In this document: positions 40,069 to 51,259 of the stretch, piece by piece
Layout: each line of letters opens with the position of its first letter
Numbering within the stretch: position 1 is the stretch's first letter
Made by a program: the position numbers and the translations under genes
The notes under the pieces: model-generated
The model's input: the letters and a program-made list of their open reading frames with translations, nothing else
Told to the model about the DNA's origin: nothing
The model's database searches: none
Assembly (NCBI RefSeq): GCF_028858725.1
Contig: NC_084767.1
Location: 17,189,895-17,253,894, forward strand
DNA: 64,000 bases
Origin: Colius striatus
Lineage: Eukaryota; Chordata; Aves; Coliiformes; Coliidae
Direction of reading: 5' to 3'

Positions 40069-40120
40069 GGAGAGCCTGCGGGGCTCGTCGGGCCTCCGGA
40101 GGCCCGGGTGCTGCCGCACG
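40069..40120 (+). other. SAR1B: SAR1B untranslated exon, candidate (52 nt)
   Basis: Preceded by an excellent acceptor (pyrimidine tract ending CTCTTCCCTCGCCTCAG) and followed by the donor ACG/GTACGTG. It contains no ATG. It could be an internal 5'UTR exon or the 3' part of a longer first exon. Intron sequence from 40121 to 44285 (4.2 kb) shows no further gene. Confidence 0.5.
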
Positions 40121-43100
40121 GTACGTGAACCGTTCGCGAGTGTTGGGCAGTTCCTTTGTAGCCTTGGTTGCCCCCTCATGGGGATCTATGATGTTGGGGA
40201 AGGACTTGTGTTTCTCGTAACCCACAGGTGCCCTGCAGCCTTCTCGTGCGGCTGTCTGGCACGTTGTACCCTGTCATCAGGATTTAGTCTTCTTGTTGTT
40301 TCTTCAGATTTTAAGATTTTTATTTTCTTGTATGTAAGTAACTTTTAGCAGTGGGCCCTACAGTGAGGATGAGCTCTGACAAGGGGTTTTTGTGAGCCAG
40401 GTTGCACCTGAGCCCCTGTGTTAGGCGCCCCTAGGACCAAGATGCAGGTTGGGATAAACTGTTGCTTCAGATGTACATAAGATCCTTGTGAAATCCAAAT
40501 AGTTTGTCTTGGAGTGAATGGTGTGATGTAACTAAATTTAAGTCATCTGCAGTTAATACAATTTTTTTCCTGGTTTTCAACCCCATTAATAATGGACTGG
40601 GAGGTACTCTTTCTGAAATCTCAGAGATGACTTGCTGTCAAAAACGATGATCTAGATACCCAAATAAAATCTGTGGTGCCAGCTTGTTTTCCAACTGTCC
40701 CTTTCCTCGACTTTTAAAATACTGACAACGTGCAGTTTGATATCATGGAATAAACTGTATTGTAGAATGCAAAGCTCAGTTACCTTGTTACTGCATTTCT
40801 TAGTACTTCCATTTTTGTTGTCTGTATTAATGTTTTATGACATTCAAATAATCATAAATGTCTACATTTAGACCCTACTTGAAGTACTGCAAATACGCCA
40901 TTGACAGTAGACGTTAAGCTCTTGCTCTGAAGTCATCTTACCAGACAACTGTGGCTTTCCTAGCTCTCACTGTCAGTACCCACCCAGGCACAGCACAGTG
41001 TTTCCAGTGTTGCTAGTTTCTGTTTCCTGGTGATTCTATAAAGGGATTTAAAACTGTAATTAAAAGCCTGATATCCTTGCAATGCTTGAAGTTTTGCAGA
41101 CTTTGGAAGTAAGCGCTATTCTAACTGGTTTAGAAGTGAGATGATGAATTTTTAGCTAGAAGAATACAGGATTTCCCCCACCACCACCACCCCCCTTCTC
41201 AACCTGCTTTTCAGAATGTAGCGAGAGTGCTTGCTAGTCCTTGAAGTCAGCCACGTTCCCTTCAGGAGGCTGGCTTAAGATGTTACCAAAGCTGATGGGT
41301 GGGAATTTTGCATCCCCGTGGCCAGGAGTGGTCTCCAGTAAGCAGTCTCATCTCCTTAGTCTATGGAGTGGCTTACAGGGCTCCTCGGAAGTTACTGAAT
41401 GATACTTTGATGAAATCATGTTAGCTGGGATTGTTGGAGACATTTTGAAGTGGTAGCTATCTGTTGTTGATGTGATGCTAAAAAAATTAACTTCCATGTT
41501 TTTGTTAATGTGGTACAAATAAGTTAGTGATATCTAAAAGTAGTTGGTAACAAGATTACCTTGTGTCCAGCACAATTTTTTGTCAAAGGCTTATGTCTTC
41601 TCGTGAGGGGTTGGTTTCAAGGGAGCCCTTGAAATAACATTAAAATAGTATTTCTGTCTTCACTGTAGCTTGTGAACAGTGATTCCCCAGCTTTTCATTG
41701 TTCTGGGTTTATAATATTTTTAATGTGAGCCTGAAAGTTGGAGGCCGTGTGTGCTGAACGGCCCCAGCTCTTCCCTTAGTGAAGTGCAGCTCTGACTTGG
41801 ACGTGTTGGCAGTGTAACAGCTCCTGATACTGAGGCAAAGCAACTACAGCTTTTTAATGCTTTGGTTTGACACTGCTGTGAATGATGTAATTATTTTTCC
41901 TGTGTGATAAGAGGAGATTTAATATCTTTATTCAAATATTACCAGTGTGCCTTTACAATTACCAGTCATTTTTTTTCCCATTTTGAAAGTATTTCAATTG
42001 ATATGGAGGCTGTTCTGTGCGTATTTGGATAGCTCTGTTTGTAACACCACTTTTCTTGTGTTGATGGAAATCTAATGTATATTAATGCCCCTTCAGCTAT
42101 GATTGCAGGGTAATCCTGTTCTCACTTTAATGGCTTGAATTTTAACCCTTAAAGTCTTTTCTGTAATGCGTGAAGATTTCTCCTTTTTGTTTTAACTGTA
42201 AGTCTAACAACTGGAAAAGATTAATGCAACTAAGCATTGTGAAGTTACTCTCACCTCAATAATATGAGCACTTCTCTGACATAACGCTGTTTGCCCTGAT
42301 TTGCAGGTTGAGTCTATGGTTTTTCTAAGCCACATAGAGGCTTTTCTTGATTGGTATTTTCCTCAAGCAATAAATAAATGTGCTGATGTGTCTGTTCTGA
42401 TGTGTTTGCTTATTCTTGACCTTTGCTTTTTAGCTGTGCAAGGGATGGTTTCAGTAATGACGTTGTGTAACTGGGTATTTATGTGTTGAGAAGTGTATTT
42501 GATTTGTCCTCTTAAAAGTTATACCTGTGGCAGCTGATCAGTTGTTCAGAGTAATATAAGGACATGGGTAAAGGTTTCAGGGTTAGTCATGGAGGAACCA
42601 GGACTCCTAGTGCTTTGTCGTCAGAACAGGTTTTGATTCCAGCGCAAACAAGCAATTAAAATATTATTTCCTCACTTTTCCATATTATCTTTCTGATACA
42701 CCTGTTGTGTAGGGGAGAAACTGTTGTAATGTGTGTAGCTGGTCTGACAGATGCCTCAATTTTGGTCAGGTGTTGATTACTGTGTGCTGTGCTCTGGGGT
42801 CAGAGCTACCCCAAAAATCATCTAATGATCATGTGAACCCTTAAAGGCACTACTATGTCATTGAAATGAGTGTGGCGAGACAGCCTGCAGTGGTTTGAGT
42901 GCCTCTGCCACCTGCACTTAACAGTGCAGTCTGCTTTTCTGAGGATCATCAGACTCCAACATCCCCTGACATCAACAGAGGCTGTGTGCTCTAGTAGGAC
43001 TTAGCTTGCTACATGTTTCTAAGGATGTTGCTCTTTAGCCTTTCAAGAGGTTTTAAAGCTAGATACTAATTCACTGTGTCAAACTGATGCTTTCAGTGTG

Positions 43101-44301
43101 ATTATCTTCACATTAAATAGTGAGGAAATGAAGATGAAAGCAAAGACACTAATAGCTTGTGGCTGTGTGGTGAACCTGTGATGGCTTTATTCCTGTGACC
43201 CAAAGCATTGGTTTGGCCATAGTGATGGTTTCTCCTCTGCACTACCTGTCCTCCTGGGCCCTTCTGCAATGCCTCTGCCATAGCTGCTTGCTTGGAATCA
43301 GCTCTGCCCCAAGCGACAGGGTGCTTTTTGTGACAGGAACAAATAAATTTATCAACCTTTGCAATTCATCCTGGCCACTTGCTTCTTTCTCAGGAATGAG
43401 CATCACAGCCTTATATTTTTTAATCATACCAGAAAGAAGGGCTATTTGCTTCATTCTTTGAATCAGCAGAGTGTCATCCTGGTAGCAGGGAGTGTCCCGC
43501 CTGTGACAGTTCGCTGAGGTTGGCTGACGTTCATATGACACGACTAGACTTAGGTACAGTCATCCTGACTACTCTCAGCTCCACCTTATGTCTCTGAATC
43601 TAAGCTGAAGGAATTTGGTGAGGAAAATGGTGTTTTAAAATCCTTAATGTGGTGCCTGTGCAAGACAGTATAAGAGGTCACAGTCTTGGAATGGCAATTC
43701 CAAGGCTCTGTGCTTACTAGTTGTTTCTCATTACAAACCAAACCGACAGGTTCTGTGCAGACAATAGGGGTTTATTTGGTATCAGACTTCTCTGGATTCA
43801 ACTTCACAAAACTTCACCTCTTATTGCTTCTGTTTCAAACCCCTGCACCTCCCAAGGGCAGCTGGAACACTGACTGCACCGACATCCCTCTATTGCCCTC
43901 TCAAATGTGCTGCCTTTTCCCAATTGAAAAGTCTATATGAAAACCCACTTTGAAATTTTCACAGGAACATTACACACCTCCACCAGTCTGTACTTTAGAT
44001 AAAACTCACTTTACTATTTGCAAAGACTTCTGTCCACATAGCACTTTTCCAAGAGGAGGAAAAGGTCTTTGTTGTTGAATCACAAGGTCTAGATTCTATT
44101 TTCCATTTCTACACAAAATTTTGATGTGTTTTCAAGTCACTTATTTGATTCATGACAAAACAAAATTGTTTTTTATTTTTCACCCAGCACTTGTAATCAC
44201 TTTTATTAGCTTATTACCTATCTTACAATGTTTAATGTGCTGTTCTAACAGATATTAAATGCATTATCTTTTCTATTTGTTTCAGAAAATAAGATTCAGA
44301 T

Positions 44302-45508
44302 ATGTCCTTCATATTTGATTGGATTTACAGTGGTTTCAGTAGTGTATTACAGTTTTTAGGTAAGTATTTTTTTATTGTTTGTTTTTTACTTTCTACTGTT
44401 CTTGTATAAAATGTCTGTCCCTTCAAAAGCAGACAGTGGTTAACAATATTTGTTTTCATGTGTATTCAGTTACACTCAAGCAAAGGTTTTACTTATCAAT
44501 ACTGTTTTCAGAGTGTGCTCTTGCATTAATCCTTTAACCTCTTGGAAGAATTACATTATCTTTCATGAACATAATGGTTTTGATTTTTGTAATCGTATTA
44601 CATGTAAACTGTGTAATTCAGTTTGCTTTTATGGGGTTACTCCTGATTCTTCTCTACTATAGAAAACCAAACCATGTTATTTTATTTCAGTTCTTTTGCA
44701 CATAAAGAGATCACTTGAGAATCCCAGTACGAGGGACTGTTTACAAAACATTACTGCTAGATATTGAAACCCTTGCTCACGTTCAGCAGCACATTATTCT
44801 GTGACTGGTGGCACTACAGTCATTGTGAAACTTCACTGGCATCTGCTGAAGAGTCTCAGGAAAGTGTTGCTGGCCAAAACAGTCTGCAATCTGTGTCAGT
44901 TCAAGGTGAAATACTAGCTTGTACAAAACAGGAAAAAATAAACAAGGAAAAAAAACCCAACAACCAGGAGGAAAAGGAATATTAAGATGCTAAAAAAGGA
45001 AGTTGCAGATCACATGAGTAAAAGGCACAGGTCATATAGGTTTGAAGGATTTTATTGAAGTGGATAAAAAGCATTAGAGGTTAAGGAGTCTTGGAGAACT
45101 GTGCCACTTGCCTTTTATCAGTTGAAAGTTTAATCTCTTTGCTGAATGTTAGGCCTTTGACCTACTATCAAAGTTAAAATTTCACTGGCTAATATTAACT
45201 ATTCTTTCTTATCTCCTCTTACTTAGCTGAGTAGTGATTACTGCACACTAGCCCACTTTTCCATTCTTGTGCATGCAAAGTCTTAATTCATGTGAGAGAT
45301 AACTGGATCTTGAAGTAGGCAGAAGAGTTACTTTCAGTATGTCCCTTTTATTCTGGAAGAAACCCTTTTCTCATTCTCATTTACATGTAAAGTAGAAGGC
45401 TAATCACATTTGGGAAGCTCCCTGCAGTTTCCTGGTTGATGAGATCACTCTATGACATATGTCTTTTTACATGTACTTTTAGAATTCACAAAGTCTCTTT
45501 ATTTATAA

Positions 45509-45557
<49 letters not shown>

Positions 45558-48500
45558 AAAAAGAGCTCTGGCATTGATGTAGCTACTAGCTGCAGTGTTG
45601 CTGCTTGTTGGTCTTGAGTTCCCAAGTGTGAAATCCTTCAGAGAAAAGAGCTGTGCCTGATTTGGTAACAAAGGCTTCTGGATGTCTAGGCTGAGAGTGG
45701 CAAAAATATTATCATTTCCCTAGTTTGCTTAACTCCTAAGCATAAACCGGAGTTTCTTCTGTGGTATAAGTTAATACATGAAAACATTTTCTTGTTCCTT
45801 CTTCCTCTGTAAACATTAATAATTTCTTCTCATTTATGTGTCTGAATATATATTAACTATTAAACTATATAAGAAGCTGAGTTTGGCAAGTAAGAGTTGT
45901 ATTTTAAAGAACTGTGAAGACTCTCTACATTACATTACCTGTAGTAATAAAGATCATTAATAAAATAAACTGTGGAATATGAGAGAATATTCTTTTCTGT
46001 AAGTTACAAAACGTCCTGCTGAAATGCAATCCTAGAGATGAGTGTAAAGGGAGAGGTGAGCAAACAGCAGCGGTGTAAAGTTCGTCGGGGAGAGGCACAT
46101 AACACCTCCAGTGCTGCAGCATCAGCAGGGTTGTCCCAGCAGCTGCCTGTGCAACAGTGTTGCTTAACATCCCACCAAATAAAACACATATAAGGGTAAC
46201 ATGTTAGATAAGAAGAAAAAAATGAGGGCTCCAGAAATAGTTGATGCTGGCTTACTCTGCCTGCTGCCCTCCTCATATAGTTAACATCAGTAATGTTAAC
46301 TAGTAATCTCCCTTTAGAGAGCCACCAGCCTCCTCCTTTGGCCCCAAGGTGCAGCACAGGGTGTTGTATGGTTCTGCTTGCAGGAGAAGGTGCAATTAAG
46401 TGTAGGGACTGCAGTGATGGGATGGTTGAGCTTTAGCAGTAAAAACTGGTAGGGTACGTCACAAAATGTTCAGTGTCATTGCAGTGGTGGTAGAATAAAC
46501 TTTTCTTCAGTATATTGCATGTACCATAATACTAGGACATTATATAGTGAGAGATCCTGGAGAGTTAAACCTTTGATACTGTGATGTTTGGCTGTATTTT
46601 GCAGTTCTTTTTACACAGAAAGAAGAGAGATTTCTGTCAGAAACATAACCTAGTTTTGCTTTTGAAGAACTGTAATTCCAACATAGACATATTTCCTCAC
46701 CCTCTGTCTTAAGTGTTCTGCAGCACTCATGAAAGCTGTGGGGTCAGAGGTGGTTTCTAAGGAGATATGTAGTATCCAGCCACAGGTCCATGAAGAGGGA
46801 ATAATACAAGGTTTTGTGCTTTAAAAAAGGAAAGTTAAGATACTCTTACTTCAACAACAAGATTTGTTTTAAAGTTTATTATTGTCTTAGAAATGTTTTA
46901 CTGCAAATGTCAATCAGCTTGAAGCAGTGAAAAATAATTCTGGCATAGGATATAGTGTTGGCAAGTTATAAGAGAATTGCCCTTTGATAATTTCAAACAT
47001 TAAGAAAATATGGTGTTCATGTTTTAAACATCCTTTCTTCCCTTCACAGCAACTGTTGCATTTACTGGGTTACAAGTAGAGGAGTGAAAAAGAGGAAAAG
47101 ACACTTTTTATTTTACTGATTGTTAAGTTGTAATTTCTTTCTTCTGTTATGAAGGCATTACCACATGACAGCAGGTGTGTCAGAATTGCCCTGATGATGC
47201 CAATCAAGATATTTCCATACAATTTAGCTGGAGGCATGGGTGAATGTTACTTTTTGTTGAACTAATATATAACCCAACATAAAAGAATTCATACCTGTAC
47301 TAATTATAACTATTGATGTTAAAACCAATTTCTCAGTAATACACCGATTGAGGTTTGAACTTTGGTCCACATTTTGGAGTTGACTGTTAGTGCTGCTCTT
47401 GCATACTCCCCTCATCCCTCTGTGACCAAAATTGTCCTTTTGTTGGGGCAGAGTAAGCTACACTGCCAACATTTGGTACTGTTCTGCTGTGGTTTTCCTA
47501 AGATAATTTAAATATATTTGCATGAGTGACGTGTTTACGTCAATTGTGTGCCTCTCCCCTTCCTGCCAAGCATACCATAGGCCACCCACGATGCACATTA
47601 ATACAGCAGACGTGTGCAAGTGTGTATGTAGTTTGTAGGAGAATGTGGATGACAGGATAAGGGTAACGGGCACAAGCTGGAACACGGGAAGTTCCACTGG
47701 AACACAAGGAAAAGCTGCTTTCCTGTGAGACTGAGGAAGCCCTGGCATAGGCTGCCTATGGAGGGTGTGAAGTTTCCTTCTTTGGAGGTTTCCAAACCTA
47801 CCTGGACTCGTTCCTGTCTGACCTTATTGAGGTGAATCTGCTTTAGCAGGGAGTTGGACTGGGTAATCGCTAGAGGTCCCTTCCAGCCCCAGCTGTTCTG
47901 GGATTCTGTGTATAAAAGGCTTTCATAAAGCACATGGTGGAGCTTAGCTGGTGTGTATTTTATACTATGGCTATAACACTGTTCCTGGGAGCAAAATTAA
48001 CTGCTAGAAGTGAACTTCCACCTGTTTAACTCATAATTCACTAGGTCCTTTTTTGTTACAGGACTGTACAAGAAATCAGGCAAGCTAGTGTTTCTTGGAC
48101 TGGACAATGCTGGAAAAACTACACTACTGCACATGCTTAAAGATGACAGACTGGGACAACATGTCCCCACGTTACACCCCAGTAAGTTAATATTGCTGTT
48201 TGCATAGCTAGAAAGTGTTTGAAGTGTTGTAGGAAGAGCAGGATCTGATTATACGTTTGCAGACCAACAGTGTAATTGGGGGAGAAACAAAGGAATTTCT
48301 GGGACTGCAACCTGTACATTGTTCAAGTAATATTCAAAAAATGTGTGTAAGAGAGTTCAACGTGATATATTTGAAGTGAAGGGGCAAGTAACAAGCAGAA
48401 TGGTGCACCTGAGAGTCTAGATGACAGAAGCCGTGGGAGATTGAGCCTTGCAGTATTTGGGAGCAGCTTCTCAGTGTAGCTGGAAACTTAGTATTTATGT

Positions 48501-51259
48501 GCAGTATTTTGACTTTTTTTTTTGACTCAGAGATTGCTGTGCAATTGCTATCCTGGTAGCCTCGCAGGAGAAAAAGTTCAACACAGGTTAAAAATGTGGA
48601 TTGTTGAATCCAATAAGGAGGTGAGAAATTGGGAAGGGATGTAAAGAGGACAACTCTTGAACAGTATTGTACATAAAATGCCATCTTTGTGGCAAGCCAG
48701 ATGCCAGTGCCAACTGTTGTTTGTGTAACGTGTAGGGATAAATAATGTACCAATAGTCATTGCTATTCTTAGTGTTGTAGATATTTCACACATGTTTTAA
48801 TGGTTAATAACATTTTGATGTTTAACAAATGTCACTGATTTTGAGAGAAAATGCATTACTCTGATTTGCTGCTTGAATAACAAAATACTGAAAAGAATGA
48901 AGTGAGAAAGTAAAATCTACGTGCTAGAAGGTTAGACTGTTGGACTGCATAATCTTCCTGGAGATCACCATTGTGTGTATTTCTAGCTTCGGAGGAGCTG
49001 ACAATTGCTGGCATGACTTTCACTACCTTCGATCTGGGTGGACATGCTCAAGGTAAAAGAATACATTGACTCACTTCACTCTATTGAGTTAGCTATCTGC
49101 AGTCTATTTTGGATCAGAAATATGACCATGCTGCAGCAAATGACTTCCTGCTCCCTTTGACAGCATAAAAAGCATTCACTATCCATAAAAATCTTAGGAC
49201 GTGTATGCATGTGGGATAGAGTAGTGATAACGTTGAAGGGAGTGATAACTTCTGCTCGCTTATTTCAAGCTTTGTAAAACATGAAATAGCATCCCAAAAA
49301 CTGGCAACACAAGCTAAGACTTAAAAAAACCCCTGTCGCTTCATAATTACTGATGTGCTTCACCCTGAATCTGAGTATTACATCCTTCTGGTTTTATTTG
49401 TGTCTTCCCCATAGCTCGCAGAGTGTGGAAAAACTATCTGCCTGCAATTAATGGCATTGTGTTCTTGGTGGACTGTGCAGATCACGAAAGATTGCTTGAA
49501 TCAAAAGAAGAACTTGATGTAAGTTGTTAAATAAATTTTTGAAAGTTTTAACTTCAACCTGTAAGAAGTAGGCTCAAATTCCCAGTATCCAACAGTGCTA
49601 CTGCCACCTGGACCTTCTGTATTCTAAACTAACCTCTCTTCCTTTCTCTCTTTGCAGTCACTAATGACAGATGAAACCATTGCTAATGTGCCTATCCTAA
49701 TTCTTGGTAACAAGATTGACAGACCTGAAGCCATCAGTGAGGAGAGGTTACGAGAGATGTTTGGTCTGTATGGACAGACAACAGGAAAGGTAATGCTCTT
49801 TCTTTTGGGAAGCTGGGCATTTGCCTTGTATTTGTGTGTTGATTCCAGTTCACTCCAGCTACAGAGAAATTATTTTGAATTGATAAAGTACTTTGTACAT
49901 AATAAGCATATATGGAATGAACTCTGAAGTCTGTATGTGTTAGATACAAATCTGCTACAACTTTTTTATATTGTATTCAGTCTCATTTTTTTCAGAGAAA
50001 ACTTCATTGTAATCAGAATAATTTTTAATACTTTACTTTTCCTATTGCAATATTTTTAAATGATGAGCAAGTTTTCAGAGGCTATAGTTCCAGTGAGAAC
50101 TAAAAAAATTGGTTAAAGTTTTTCAGTAAGTGACTTTTCTCATGTAAAGTGCAGATTTAGTTCAACTTGTTAATTACCATTTCATTAAAGCTTAGAAATA
50201 GATTTACACCATTGTAGACATCTGAGTTTGGAGGTTGTATGAGAAATAAAAGTTCTTACTGGTATCCATAGCAAGAAGGCAGATTAATGTGGATCTTTGA
50301 CACATCCACTCATCTTAATTTGAAGTGTCCTACTTGTTGGAGATGTTTGGATATAAGGCACTAGAAACAAGCTTCTCTGTTTGCCCTTGTCCTTGGAAAG
50401 AGACCTCTCTGCAACTGACAAAGCCATTTCAGTGTGGCTTTCATCCCACCTCCTATTAGGTGACCAGTAGCCTGGCTCTGAGGACAGCACTTTGTCTTGT
50501 AATTTCTCTTTGCTTATTCACTCTTGGGTGCTTCTCTTAAAGTTCAGTGACAGTCAGATTTCAGGTTGAGTGAGAACAAATCTTTACTTTCTCTGTGTGA
50601 AAGAATTGCTCAAGTTAGTTTTAGAATAGGTGTAATGGGCTATAAATGGTTCCTAGTGTCTTTTTTTGGTATCTTGCCCTGGTTTTTACAACACTGCACA
50701 TAGTCTATGAAGTATGAATGCTATTGTGAATCTCCAGTTGAGCAACAGCTTTATTGCACTGTGGCATTCTTGGCAAGCAAGCAACTTGCGCTTCTGCTAT
50801 AGTCAGGCCAACAATGGGTTGCAAATGCTCACTTTATCTGGTTGGAAAGCTATTAGAGCAGGGAACTGCCCCTGAAAACCAAGTATAAGCTCTCAAATTC
50901 TCTGTGGACATGCTCACAGGTTTCACGTACCTTTACCCTCTCCAAATGTGGAAATATACTTTTGTGTGTCTGTCCGGTGACCCTAATCTTAGTAGGATGT
51001 ACACATTTTAGATAAACTTACTGTCTGAAATTCCAGCCTCCAACACAGGTTAAATAATGGCATTTCATAGAAACAAGTATTCATGTAAATAAGGTGTCTG
51101 TTTATAACAGTGCTGTGACCTGGAACACTTGTGTCTTTGCAGGGCAGTATACCTTTGAAGGAGCTGAACGCAAGGCCGCTGGAAGTGTTCATGTGCAGTG
51201 TGCTAAAGAGACAAGGCTATGGGGAAGGCTTCCGTTGGATGGCACAGTACATTGATTAA
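44302..51259 (+). CDS. SAR1B: SAR1B: small GTPase that initiates COPII coat assembly
   Basis: Six coding exons: 44302-44359, 48062-48181, 48987-49052, 49415-49518, 49658-49789 and 51143-51259. They total 597 nt, 198 aa, the same length as human SAR1B. The exon with the ATG begins at 44286 after TTGTTTCAG. SAR1 on the ER membrane is loaded with GTP by SEC12, inserts its N-terminal amphipathic helix ([20 protein letters not shown]) and recruits SEC23-SEC24. Visible motifs: P-loop GLDNAGKT at 32-39, DLGGH at 75-79 with the catalytic His79, NKID at 134-137, and the C-terminus [12 protein letters not shown]. Paralogue-specific residues (D6, S10, [18 protein letters not shown]) fit SAR1B rather than SAR1A. 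One small difference is GGHAQ where I recall Val in human SAR1B. Loss of human SAR1B causes chylomicron retention disease. All functional motifs are intact. Confidence 0.97.
45509..45557. repeat. (AT)n(AC)n(AT)n compound microsatellite in SAR1B intron
   Basis: A dinucleotide array in three blocks: AT repeats, about eleven AC units, then AT repeats again. The AT blocks flank the AC core symmetrically and can pair with each other. It lies in the 3.7 kb intron after the first coding exon. Confidence 0.95.
47651..47910 (+). mobile_element. CR1 LINE 3' fragment in SAR1B intron
   Basis: About 260 bp matching the CR1 3' region: GGGCACAAGCTGGAACACGG, GGAAAAGCTGCTTTCCTGTG, CCTGGACTCGTTCCTGT, GAGGTGAATCTGCTTTAGCA, AGGTCCCTTCCAGCCCCAGC and the tail ATTCTGTGTA. 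It is more diverged than the other copies, in the same orientation as SAR1B, and ends about 150 bases before the exon at 48062. It is 5'-truncated and non-coding. Confidence 0.9.

Noticed and set aside
38665-40348. Many overlapping frames around the SEC24A/SAR1B island
   Set aside because: All are explained by GC-rich promoter and first-exon sequence; only the short SEC24A exon 1 frame (39298-39370) joins a real protein.
49790-49927. Read-through of SAR1B exon after GQTTGK as an alternative C-terminus
   Set aside because: The GTAATG donor follows GK directly, and the exon at 51143 restores the conserved end [12 protein letters not shown] in phase.
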